Below, piece by piece: positions 13,177-23,700 of a stretch of 64,000 nt of DNA (its first letter is position 1; the number at the start of each line of letters is the position of its first letter). The stretch is taken from contig NC_088800.1 of the NCBI RefSeq assembly GCF_011386835.1, forward strand, positions 21,008,572 through 21,072,571. Direction: 5' to 3'. This stretch comes from Chrysemys picta bellii (taxonomy: Eukaryota; Chordata; Testudines; Emydidae). The notes beneath the pieces are model-generated. The model worked only from the letters and a program-made list of their open reading frames with translations, made no database searches and was not told the DNA's origin. The position numbers and the translations under genes are program-made.

Positions 13177-14577
13177 ATGGAGCCCGAACTGCTGAGGCGT
13201 ATGCTGACGAGTCTCGCCAGCACGTCACGTTTGGCTGTCGAACTATTCCTTAAGATCCAAAGTGACAGTGAGAGTGAGGGTGAGGAGTCCGACGATGCTA
13301 TCGAGCCGCGTAACGCGTATGACATGAAATTGCTTGTGGCATTCACGGACATGCTCAGCACCATGGAACGCCACTTTTGGGCTCAGGAAACAAGCACCGA
13401 GTGGTGGGATCACATCATCATGGAAGTCTGGGATGACGCGCAGTGGCTGCAGAACTTTCGGATGAGAAAAGCCACTTTCATGGGACTGTGTGAGGCGCTC
13501 GCCCCCACCCTGCGGCGCAAGGACACGAGATTGAGAGCTGCCCTGCCAGTGGAGAAGTGGGTGGCTATTGCAGTCTGGAAGCTGGCAACTCCAGACAGCT
13601 ACCGGTCGGTCGCAAACGAGTTTGGAGTGGGAAAGTCGACCGTTGGAATCATGTTGATGCAGGTTTGCAAGGCCATTAATCGCATCCTACTCAGAAGAAA
13701 CGTGACTCTGGGTAACGTGCAGGAAATAGTTGATGGCTTTGCACAAATGGGGTTCCCTAATTGTGGAGGGGCGATAGATGGGATGCACATTCCTATTCTG
13801 GCACCACCCCACCTAGGATCCGAGTACGTTAATCGGAAGGGGTATTTCTCTAAGGTTCTCCAGGCACTTGTGGATCAACGTGGGCATTTCATTGACATTA
13901 ACACAGGCTAGCCCGGAAAGGTGCATGACGCACGCATCTTTCGGAACACTTGGCTGTTCAGGAAGATGCAGGCCGGGACATTTTTCCCAGAGCGGAAGAT
14001 CACGGTAGGGGAAGTTGAAATGCCCATTGTGATCCTTGGAGATCCTGCTTACCCGTTAATGCCGTGGCTCATGAATAGGGTGACCAGATGTCCCGATTTT
14101 ATAGGGACAGTCCCGATTTTTGGGTCTTTTTCTTATATAGGTTTCTATTACCCTCCCCCCCCCACACACACACCACCTGTCCCGATTTTTCACACTTGCT
14201 GTCTGGTCACCCTACTCATGAAACCCTACACAGGGAGCCTTGACAGCAGCAAGGAACGGTTCAACTATAGGCTGAGCCGGTGCCGAATGACGGTGGAGTG
14301 TGCCTTTGGCCGTTTAAAGGCCCGCTGGCGATCTCTGTATGGGAAGCTGGACTTGGCCGAAAACAGCATCCCCGCGGTTATATCCGCGTGCTGTGCCCTC
14401 CATAATATTTGTGAAGGGAAGGGTGAAAGCTTCACTCAGGCATGGACCTCTGAGGTTCAACACCTGGAGGCTGAATTTGCACAGCCAGAGAGCAGGGCTA
14501 TTAGAGGGGCCCCGCGCGGGGCTGCAAGGATTAGGGATGTCTTGAGGGAGCAATTTGAGGCTGAAAACCAGCAGTGA
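13177..14577 (+). pseudogene. Harbinger DDE transposase with one stop and an in-frame MITE
   Basis: Relative of the transposases from which HARBI1 derives, which cut and paste the element with a Myb-like partner. I chose the ATG at 13177 (context ggaaATGg), giving MEPELLRRML. A helix-turn-helix-like segment SYRSVANEFGVGKSTVGIML sits at about residues 141-160. The acidic triad is visible: D201 in GAIDGMHIPI, D289 in GDPAYPL, and E374 in CRMTVECAFGRLKARW. A TAG at 13909-13911 (codon 245) interrupts INTG|PGKVHDAR where the family usually has Trp, so a TGG to TAG change is likely. Residues about 300-348 come from a hAT MITE plus its duplicated 8 bp, 147 bp in total, so the frame survives. The frame continues to TGA at 14575-14577. 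Without stop and MITE it is about 417 residues, a plausible family length. As it stands it is inactive. Confidence 0.9.
14076..14214. mobile_element. hAT-type MITE inside the Harbinger transposase
   Basis: 139 bp with ends TAGGGTGACCAGA and TCTGGTCACCCTA. The perfect 8-bp duplication CTCATGAA flanks it at 14068-14075 and 14215-14222. An 8-bp duplication is the hAT signature. The interior holds poly-C and CA runs and no coding capacity. Confidence 0.9.
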
Positions 14578-14814
14578 TATCTGGTGCCCTGCACAGGAGT
14601 GAAGTGCAGTAGTTCCAATCTTTAGGAATCAGTGTTTGCTAAGCAGACAAGCAGACTTGCAGTGCCTGTTTATTTCCTGGGCTAAGGAGTCTTTTACTTT
14701 ATGCAATAATAAAGAATGTTTTCAAAGCCAAAGAATCCATTTATTGAAAAGGAAAAAAAATTATTTATTGAAAAGAAACAAGGGGGTGGAGTGGGGAACA
14801 GTACAATCACAGAT

Positions 14815-16564
14815 TCACGTATGTCCTGTCTGGTGTGCTGTGCAGTGAGTGCTGCACTTCAGGACAGCTATACTGCATGGTGATGGGGGTTGAGTGCAGA
14901 GGGTAAGGGTCGTGGTTTTCAGGGCTGGGTGGTGAAGATACTGGTGTAGAAGGCAGCGGGTGGCGTGAAGAACACGGAAGTTGGGGAAAGTGGGTTGGAG
15001 GTGACAGTGGGGCACAACGGAAAGAGTTTTGGAACAAGGGCTGTAGGGGGGGTGGCATTTGCGGTACTGCTCCTCTTTCTGCATGGCTACCAGCTCCTGG
15101 ATAGTGTCTGCTTGGCGCTCCAGGATGCTTATGAGCCTATCAGTACTTTGCTGCCGGTGCATGGTGCTTTGCCGCCGGTGCGCTGCATTTTCCTGGCAGA
15201 TCCTGCTTTCTCTCTCCCTCCAGTTCTGTGCTTTCTCATTCTCTTTAATAGATTGCTGCATCACTTCTTGCAGCACGTCTTCTTTGCTTTTTCGCGGCTT
15301 CTTCCTGAGTCTTTGCAATCTCTGAGCAGGCGATAAGAGGGACGGCTGAGGTCTCAAGGTTCATGCAGCTGTATAGGCAAAATGCAACATTTAACAGAGG
15401 CAGCACTGTTTATACCAGACAGAGTAATGATTCCCACCGCACTTAAGGAGTAGAAAACACACAGGGTCTACACAATAGCATAATTTTCCCGTCCGAAACA
15501 GAATACACATATCCCACGGGAGTCTCAAAATGGTGAGTAAGGGGGACTGATTGTTTCAGGGCTGCACTGTCCTCTGGGTTTCTGTGCCTTGGGGAGAGCC
15601 AACAGCTTCAGGGGGCACCTACACTGAACACTGTCCCAACATTTTCCACAGGAGTTCGTCCTGGACGATATCTCGCTGCTGAGGGTGACCTGGGAAGCAA
15701 GGGAGGGTCTTCTACTGCAATGCGGCTTCCACCCTGGCCCATATGCAGCTTGCCTGTGTGCAGCAATGGTCCCCCCGCCCCTTGCGGCACAGTGGCGCGG
15801 ACACGTTAGCCTGGCTGGGACAAGGACCACGGTGGCTCTCCCAATAAACCTGCACAAGCGCATTGCACACGCTCTGGATGAGACATTCGAGGAGATTACC
15901 AAGACCGATTACCGTGATGTGATAAACCACATCAATGCACTATTCCGCATCTAGGCATGCATGCCTAACCGTCCTCTCCCAAAGAGCCCGCACCGAAAAA
16001 ATTCCTTCCCGAAAAAAAAAAACCCACTTATCAGGAACCTGCTCTTCTGTTTGTCCTCCACCAAGTACTGGCCGCTGCAATTGGCTATCTTCCTCCTGGC
16101 TTGAGAAGAGCTTCTGGCTGCATGGCTCCAGGGATTCCGGGGTGTCTCCATCCGGCCCACCACCCTCACTCCCATTTTCCTCCTCCTCCTTCTCTTCTTC
16201 CCTTCCCCCCCCCCCCCCACTCCCAGCTCTGAAGTGTCCATGGTGGTGCTCGGAGTGGAGGTGGGGTTAACCCCAAGTATCGCATCCAGCTCTTTGTAAA
16301 ATCGGCAGGTCGCGGGGGGAGCACCCGAGCGTCCGTTTGCGTCGCGGGCTTTGCGGTAGGCACTCCGCAGCTCCTTCACTTTAATCCTGCACTGCAGGGC
16401 ATCCCGGTCATGGCCCCTTTCCATCATGTCCTTTGATTACTATACCTTCAGGAAGGTATTTCTATGGCTGGAGCGCAGCTGGGACTGTACAGCTTCCTCC
16501 CCCCAAACACTGATGAGGTCCAGCAACTCGCCATTGCTCCATGCTGGGGCTCGCTTGGCGTGTG
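14815..16564 (-). pseudogene. Harbinger Myb/SANT-like (trihelix) DNA-binding protein, broken
   Basis: Second gene of the element, on the minus strand and convergent with the transposase. In Harbinger elements the Myb-like partner binds the ends and brings the transposase to the nucleus; that role is inferred from the family. From 16564 the frame begins MPPHAKRAPAWSNGELLDLI with the first Trp of the trihelix fold. After RNTFLKV two stops in tandem (TAG TAA, about 16432-16437) break the frame. It resumes in the same frame with MMERGHDRDALQCRIKVKEL and CRFYKELDAILG, the last helices of the domain. A glycine/lysine-rich linker follows. A separate downstream block at 14815-15357 encodes a charged, probably coiled-coil C-terminal part (QEVMQQSIKENEKAQNWRE, STDRLISILERQADTIQEL). 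The two blocks are about 0.6 kb apart and may have been joined by splicing. Confidence 0.75.
15652..15954 (+). CDS. Putative third Harbinger-encoded protein or exon, function unknown
   Basis: An open frame of 100 codons starts right after a good acceptor (attttccacag|GAG) and ends at TAG 15952-15954. It reads EFVLDDISLLRVTWEAREGL at the start and IAHALDETFEEITKTDYRDV toward the end. It lies on the transposase strand, opposite the gap between the two Myb-gene blocks. The second Harbinger at 47.3-49.7 kb has a counterpart around 48140-48675 with the same ending pattern (IAQYLHESFVEI, then after a one-base shift EADSREVRESINTLCRHSD). The two copies share short hydrophobic and acidic positions although the bases differ a great deal, which is what protein-level selection would leave. 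No known domain is recognised. It could be a separate gene, a 3' exon, or a captured host exon. Confidence 0.45.
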   Translation, partial: EFVLDDISLLRVTWEAREGLLLQCGFHPGPYAACLCAAMVPPPLAAQWRGHVSLAGTRTTVALPINLHKRIAHALDETFEEITKTDYRDVINHINALFRI

Positions 16565-16974
16565 GAGGCATGGTCACCTGGAAAGATTCGCTGACAGCAC
16601 TCCACACCACGCCGGGCTGAGCAAACAGGAAGGGGATTTTTAAAATTCCCGGGGAATGTAAAGGGTGGGTCACATGGTTGGTTACTTGAGTCCAGGGCAG
16701 TAGAGTTTGAACTGATGACCAGAGTGGCCAGAACAGGCATTGTGGGATACTGCCGAATAATTCTGGAGGCCATTCACAGTGCATTGGGTGGCCACACTGG
16801 CGCCGCAACGGCAGCGCTGCACTCGCTATTCCTCTTGGGGAGGTGGAGTACCTGCAGCGCTGCAACCACGGAGATACAGTGCTGCAAATGCCTTGCCAGT
16901 GTGGACGGGGAGTGAGTTACAGTTCTGGGTGTGGCTTTACAGCGCTGCAACTTGCAAGTTTAGCCAAGGCCTTA

Positions 16975-17226
16975 GGCCTGGTCCCCACTAAGCCCCCACT
17001 TCGGACTAAGGTACGCAAATTCAGCTACGTTATTAACGTAGCTGAATTCGAAGTACCTTAGTCCGAACTTACCGCGGGTCCAGACGCGGCAGGGAGGCTC
17101 CCCCGTCGATGCCGCGTACTCCTCTTGCCGAGCTGGAGTACCGGCGTCGACGGCGAGCACTTCCGGGATCGATCCCAGAACATCGATTGCCTGCCGCCGT
17201 ACCCTCCGGTAAGTGTAGACGTACCC
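16975..17226. mobile_element. Harbinger-type hairpin MITE
   Basis: Ends GGCCTGGTCCCCACT and AAGTGTAGACGTACCC are imperfect inverted repeats. The TTA target is present at both sides (16972-16974 and 17227-17229). The left TTA is also the right target copy of the large Harbinger, so the two elements abut. A perfect 15-bp inverted repeat with a one-base spacer lies at 17018-17048 (AATTCAGCTACGTTA arm), and the stem extends outward through 'cttcggactaaggta'. The right half is CpG-rich. Confidence 0.8.
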
Positions 17227-17423
17227 TTAGAAACCAAGCAAGTATACAGCCCATATTCTTAACCTCAAGTAGAAAATGATATATGTGTACAAATAGGATG
17301 AATAGATATAGTAGACCATAACTTTACAGAGATATGTTACATGGCACAGGCAGCACAAAACTTATGTTATACATACATTTATAAGCACCCCCCCCATAAA
17401 GCCTTATGGGGTACACTGTCACA

Positions 17424-17445
17424 ACGGCTACCACTCTGAACCCCA
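17424..17445 (+). repeat. 3' end of the split retroposon
   Basis: 'acggctaccactctgaacccc' completes the copy that begins at 11589. Its first five bases are the duplicated target of the LTR. Confidence 0.8.
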
Positions 17446-19104
17446 TACCCCAACTGGTGCACCTAAACTTGTGAAACTGAACAACAGTAAATACCCTGCG
17501 GGTTGTTGCTGAACTGCCCTTCCCCTAATTTTTTTTCCCTCACAGAACTTGTGAGTAGGTGCTATTTACACTGAAGAAATATGCTGGGCTGATCCTGCAA
17601 GTCTGTACTCAGCCAAAACTCACATTGCCTTCACAGTGGGAGTTTTGCATGTTGAGAACCAAGTAGATTAAGTAAAGACTATAGGATTTGGCCCACAGTA
17701 AATTCTCTTCAGTGACTGTTCCAAAAAACTCTCAGTCATGAGAATAGGCCATTTCTGGCAAATCAATCCTTTGTCTGTTTCACTCTGATGTTCTCTGGTG
17801 GCGACAGGCTGAAAGCTACATCATTGCAGGCTTCTTTACAGCAGACATTCAGCATAGCTATTTTGTGACCCAGAAGCTTTTGCCTGTTTAGAGGTGTAAG
17901 GACATTCTTTATTTTCTGCTTTGAGGGAACAACTCTATGCTGCAGGCATTAAAATTTTCACACTGACTGAAGGTGCTGGGATGGTGACTGTTGGCTTGAT
18001 TAGGAATCAAGTTGCAAACCTGAGGGCAGAGAAAGCTTATAGTGTGCAATGTGACTGCATCACAGAGAAGGATTCAGGTCACTAAATATCTCTGCAGTCT
18101 TTATACTCAGAAGCATATACTCTGCACAGAGCCTCTATTCTCTCATTTTACAGAACTTTCATACTCCTATATGCAGGCTGCCCATGCCAAAAAAATAAAA
18201 CTGGGCATGGGGTAAGTCTGCCTGTTCTCTGCATGTCCTACAGCAGTTCTTACTAGTAAAACTGCAGTCCATGAGGGCATACCAGTATTTTCATACTGAA
18301 CCTCATTCTTCAAGGGTTTTGTAATTGAGCCTTAAAAATTTACCTAGCACTGAAATTTAGGATTACCGCAGCAGCAGGTTCCATGGGAAGTCTAGCACAC
18401 CCACCAGCACTAGCCTTGTGCTGTCTGCATGCTCTCCAACTCAGGTGAGCAAAGGGGGAGGAAGACTCCTTGTGATCTGTTTCCCCACTCACAATCTGGC
18501 CGTTAACATTCCAGATGTCAGCATGGGAGACCAATCAGAGAATGCTCATATAAGTTTAAAAGAGATTTCAGTTTAACACATGGCATTTTGGAGGATTTTG
18601 GTACACAATGTAGACTAGAATCTTAGGTTTATTTTAAAATATTAAATACAGTGCTTTATTAAAGTTTGAAACCTGCTGTTGTGCATGCGTAGTAACCACT
18701 TTAAATAAGGATTTTAACTATGCACATTTATTGTAAATGCACAATTCAGTAAGGGAATTATACAGTGATTGGTTTTAACACAAACATATGCAGGATCCTA
18801 TTGACATGATAAACCATCAGTAACATGTGCAGAAAAGCTCCTTAAATCCTCATTGACACAACAGATCACTATTGTGTCAATAGTGTGCGTAATAAAAGGA
18901 GCATTGTCAAGATATCTTGTCCTTAACTTTGCTTTATCCTAATACTTGTTCCTCATTGTAACTCTGAACCTTTGGATTCTGCCAACATATTTCTTTTTGC
19001 AAATACATTAATGGAATTAAAAGAAACAAGACTTTTAGGTGTTAATTACCTCTAGAATGATTGAGTTGTAAAAGAAACACATCAGTGGAATCTGGTAGTA
19101 AAAA
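17446..19104. other. Non-coding stretch
   Basis: Old AT-rich DNA. About 17587-17700 resembles the recurrent ancient palindromic repeat ('gggctgatcctgcaag...gggagttttgc'). Nothing else is recognised. Confidence 0.45.
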
Positions 19105-19440
19105 GATACAATCAAATGGTTTGAAAACAGGACTGAGAGCCAGGGGTGCCTGAATTCTAACCCTAGGCCTGACAGTGATTTCCACTCAGATCCTCAAGAA
19201 GTGAGTTAGGCCTAGATCCTCAAAGGTATTAGATGCTTAGCTTCCACTGGATCTGGGCCTTAATCTCTTTGACTTAGTTTCCCTAGCTACAAAACAGAAA
19301 TAATAGTGTTCACTCAGTATCTCACAGGGGCATCTTGCAGATTCATAGTTTTATGTCTTCTAAAGCACTTTTCATCATCAAAGTGCTTTATAGAGATAAG
19401 CATCATCACTATTGTTATACAATTTATAAAGTATGTTAAA
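19105..19440 (+). repeat. MIR (CORE-SINE) relic
   Basis: MIR word order on plus: 'gactgagagccaggggtgcctgaattctaaccct', a diverged core, 'agtttccctagctacaaaac', 'aataatagtgttcactcagtatctcacagggg', then a tail with 'aaagtgcttta'. Diverged and ancient. Confidence 0.65.
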
Positions 19441-20110
19441 TTTGGGGCCAAAATATCCATATTGTGTATGCTCATAAAACAATGACAGTCTATTATAGCA
19501 ATGCTTTGCAAATTGAGCTTTTTGCGTCATTAAAATACTATTAATACAAAGATATTTTTCGTTAAACTAACTATGTTAACTTAATTTAAATTGTTATGTT
19601 GAGTCCCAGATGTTACTATTTAATGCTAACTGAGGAAGAAAAAGCAGAAGTCAGGTTCCACTCCACTCCGGTAACGTCAGTGGGCTCACAACCAGAGATG
19701 AATTTGTGTATAATTCATTAAAACGGGATCTAAAATTTGATATGGAAATCGCTACTGCAACATATTGGGGCTGGTTAGAAAGTGGAACTGTACATCATTC
19801 TTGCTAATTTGTATATTTAGGATACCAATCTCAGAGTTCATAAGCTTAGCAAGGTTTGCTTGAAAGGTGCGACTCTAAGGAACACCTGCATACTGTGGGA
19901 AATGGTGTGGGTAATTCAGGAGGTGTCAATCTGCCACATGAGTCAGTGCTGAACCAGCATCGCAGCACATTGCCACAGCAAGATGATGTCCTTTGGATAA
20001 GACGTAAAACTGGTGTTTGATGTCTTGTGCTCATTTAAGGACCAATTGCATTTTTTGTCAGAATAGGGGTGTCACTTATGGTGCCATGGTCAAATCACAA
20101 TAATGTTAGG

Positions 20111-20132
20111 TTTCAGAGTAGCAGCCGTGCTA
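20111..20132 (-). repeat. 22-bp stub of the short retroposon
   Basis: Only 'tttcagagtagcagccgtgc' and two further bases of the family remain, in minus orientation. A perfect 12-bp duplication (AATAATGTTAGG) flanks it at 20099-20110 and 20133-20144. The duplication shows a real insertion that was almost completely 5'-truncated. Confidence 0.85.
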
Positions 20133-20654
20133 AATAATGTTAGGATTTGCTAATGATTAAATCATCACAGTCACTATGATTTAATAAAAATATTTACCAT
20201 GTTTTCTATTATTTTCCTTCAGTAAACTCTCCTAATCCAATGCATTTCAATGGAGTTAAAAGGCATCTCCCTACTGTACAGAACTATTAGAGATGTAATT
20301 AATTACCGTGAAGATGTGCACAGTTCTTATTGTATTAACTGCCTTTGAATCATCCTTGCAAAATGAACAGATACATTATGACGTACACTACTATAATAAA
20401 CAAAGATAAAAAAATGAAATAGATTGTAGTTATGGCTGCTTGTAATTGGGGCTGACAATTTTAGATTTAAGGTGATATTTAGTGACTAATTCCCAAACCC
20501 CCAAAGCAGCGGTAAATAATAGTTTGTACTGATACTAGTTTATACCGATATCCACAAAACATTATTTTCATGCAGCTCTTGGTTTCATGCAGCATTAGCC
20601 CCAGTCAATATCACACTGGGGAGTGGCACTAGGGGGCAGGGCTGATAGTCACAG

Positions 20655-20752
20655 AAAGCTTATGCTCTAATAAATTTGTTAGTCTCTAAGGTGCCACAAG
20701 TACTCCTGTTCTTTTTGCAGATACAGACTAACACGGCTGTTACTCTGAAACC
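20655..20752 (+). repeat. Short retroposon, 5'-truncated
   Basis: Runs from 'aaagcttatgctctaataaa' to 'ggctgttactctgaaacc'. The 8-bp duplication AGTCACAG lies at 20647-20654 and 20753-20760. Confidence 0.9.
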
Positions 20753-20760
20753 AGTCACAG

Positions 20761-23700
20761 ACATGTATATTGAGCACCACATGAATACATGCAGAGCTCT
20801 TCAAGGAAAAATGTTTTTTTCATCTGCACTGATTATTAAAGAACCCTCTTCTTGAAGCCTTTCTCTGGATTTTTAAAAGAATACATGCTGAAAATAGGAA
20901 GCCCAAACGGAGATATTTCTTCTCTCATCATTGGTACAGGGGTATGGACCTACAGCCTGTAGCTGATAATTACCAGGTGTTCAAGTCCTACCATTTCCTT
21001 ATACAAAATTAAAAGGGGTTTAATATGCCTGATGGATACTTGAGGAACCTTTCGGTTCCCTTGCTTTAGCCTCCTGTCCCTGTGAATCCACATCACAGCC
21101 ACCATCCTGTTAGTGGCTGACTGTTCAGACCTCCCTTTGGAACACATTAACACCAGGCTTTAATCTGCCAGAGTGGAGCTGCTCTATGCTCAGACTTGAG
21201 TGTGCTGCCTATTCACTGCTCCCAGCTCCTGTTGGATTGGGGAATATAAGACTAGGATTCAAATTCCTCTGCTTGACAGGCAGAGCATTACAAGTTGGCC
21301 AGCCACTTTTGTTCCTTGAGTCCTGGATTTCCAATAATGTAAGTTATAAGAGGACTACTTCCACTTGTGATTTACAGCAATAAACTAGACACACAAATTG
21401 CTATTAAAAGACTTCTGGATTATATGGATGCTGGGAAACAAGTATTTATAACAAGTACAGCACCGACAGACAGCAAGCATAAAGGTAGAGATCACAGTTT
21501 TATCGCTAAATAATATCCAATCCACATTGTACATTACCATAGTTCTCCACAACATTAAAAATGGTATTTCCTCACATTTTCTGTAATAACTCCCAGTGTA
21601 CTACTGCTCAAGAAAAATTATGGGAGAGATTTTTAAGCAATTACAGTTTTCTAAAATATGCCTAATAGACCTGTAACATTTTTAGCACCTTCATGATGGT
21701 TGTGTTGAAAGTTTTTCTTAAAATGCTTCTGACTGTCAAACTCTCACTTTAAAATCATTGTTCTCCTGTTTTCTATTTTTCTAGCCTGCCTTGTGTCTCC
21801 AGATGTGTGGCAGCCTTAGGTGACATACCTGTCATCTCAAAGACATGGGGATAATTTTCTGCTAACATGGATGGGATTTCTACCATCACCCCAGCTTGGC
21901 AACTGTATTGCAGCAATGTCTGGATACACTTACACTATCTAGAAATATAAATGACAAAAGTGCAACAGGGGGTCCAATCTCACATTCCTTACACACCCAA
22001 AACAGCCACTGAAAGCTTGGCGTGTGTGCGGCACGCAGGAGAGCCATATATTGGGATTTTAAAATGATAATCTTGAAATCCACTCTCAGCCTCCAATCTG
22101 TCTCTACATCCCCAATCCACTCGATGCAGGCAGATGTAATATAGTAGTAAGTGTCACAGACTGGAGCCAATGCTGCTGCTGGGGGACATGAGGCAGGACA
22201 CAGAGCCCCTGGGGCAGGATGATGGGCTTGCTGTCTCTGGACTCCTCTGTTGGGTATTCGCTTGCTCAGCCTCGTGTCTGTCTCTACACCCCCAAGCCAC
22301 TCAATGGGGGCAGATGCAATGTGGTAGTAACAATTAATATAATAAAAGAGAACCACAAATATTTGGTGTTGCACTTGGCCTATTTTCTGTCCTACTCCCC
22401 TGCTCAGTCAGTGACTAACAAGAAGGATTCTGCTACTTGCCGGGTGGTGCAGGGCAAGGAATTTCTAGGACCCTCATAGCTGTCTGCAGAGTGAAGATTG
22501 CCTCAGTAAAGATGGAGTAAGGCACTGGTCTGTTGTTTGTAAATTCTTTGTATTGTATATTTTAATTATTGCCCAGTGCCTAAAGTGAAGTCTGCGTGCT
22601 TAGAAGTCAAAGAGAATAAAATCAATTCAAACAGTGAACATAGCAAGGCCCTAGCAAAGCCCAGCACTAGTCACAACATTGAGCCTTTTTAAAAAAGTGT
22701 ATAGAAGCTGGCAAAATAGCTTTTACAAACACCTTTTCCCCTTGAACTTTTTGATTTTAAATGAAGTGCAAAGCAAACATTCTTTCAAGAAATTTTCTGT
22801 CTTGGCATTCCCTTGCAAAGAAAGCTGCAGTGGTAAAAACTACATAATTCCTAATCATTTAAAAAGAACCACCCTGTAAATAAACCAAGTGTGACAGGAT
22901 GTATAGGCCCCATCCAGTGGCTGGCAGAGAGAGGGTTTACTCTCTCCATGAGGAAAGAAGTCCAGCTGCATGCTCTCAGTGCAGGCACTGTCAGGGACCC
23001 AGCTGAATGAAGTGCAGCCAGCTCCAGCTGTGATGAATTATATCATTCTCTTCATGCTCCAAGAACAGCCCTTGAAGTCAACATTGAAGCCCCCATTTAT
23101 TTGAATGAGCAGAATCAGGCCCTGTAAGAAGCAGCTCCAAGGGCTTTGAAGTAGCCACACCCTTGCGGGTCAGGCTCAACAACAATGATGATAAATGTAG
23201 TAAGAGAACCTAAACAGAATAGAATATGGTATGGGCAGACTAGGTGGGAAGAAATCCACTCTGTTAAGATCCTGAACTTTGGCTGCAACAGAGCAATCAT
23301 TTATTAATTTTTAAAGAGATCTGGGCCACTAGAAGCCTTTTTTGAACTCTCAGTTTAAGTACATGGGTAGGGGAAGCCTTTATTGTTTGCTTCTTTTGAC
23401 AGGTCTTTGTAAGACCTGAGTTAACCCCTGACTGTAGCTCACATGACCTGTCTCAGAGGGTGTTAGTGTCCAATTCATTTTTTTTTTTAGTTTTTGAAAT
23501 AAATGGAAATAACTAAGAGAATGATTAAATATCATGCACTGAGAATGATAGGTGTTTCTGAATGTTTTAGCTGTGCTGTTAGTGGCAGACTTCACAAGGC
23601 TCACTATAATGCAATGTCTACAAGAAACATGAAAATAAAGCGGAAGATCTCTTTAATTTTATAGTGATTAGCTTCTTAGTTTGGTACATAACATTGCCTA

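Larger units (their letters stand above)
12819..16971 (+). mobile_element. PIF/Harbinger DNA transposon, 4.15 kb
   Basis: The left end reads GGCCTTGGCTACACTTGC. The right end, reverse-complemented, reads GGCCTTGGCTAAACTTGCAA. The flanking 3-bp target is TTA on the right (16972-16974) and ATA on the left (12816-12818), which fits the Harbinger TWA duplication with one mutated copy. The element carries a DDE transposase on plus, a Myb/SANT-like gene on minus in convergent orientation, and a third open frame on plus. Polyadenylation signals for both strands lie between the convergent genes near 14706 (AATAAA, plus) and 14760-14775 (minus). A hAT MITE sits inside the transposase. The element is dead because of stops in both main genes, but still nearly full length. 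Confidence 0.9.
11708..17423 (-). repeat. Solo LTR split by three nested insertions
   Basis: The LTR starts with TGTGACGGGTT at 11708 and ends in CACTGTCACA at 17423. Both sides carry the 5-bp duplication ACGGC (11703-11707 and 17424-17428) inside the host retroposon. LTR sequence proper occupies about 11708-12166, 12293-12818 and 17230-17423, roughly 1.2 kb in all; the rest is inserted DNA. No internal retroviral genes remain, so it is a recombined solo LTR. On the minus strand a TATTTAAAT motif (near 12537) precedes an AATAAA (near 12110), which suggests minus orientation; that part is an inference. Confidence 0.8.
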
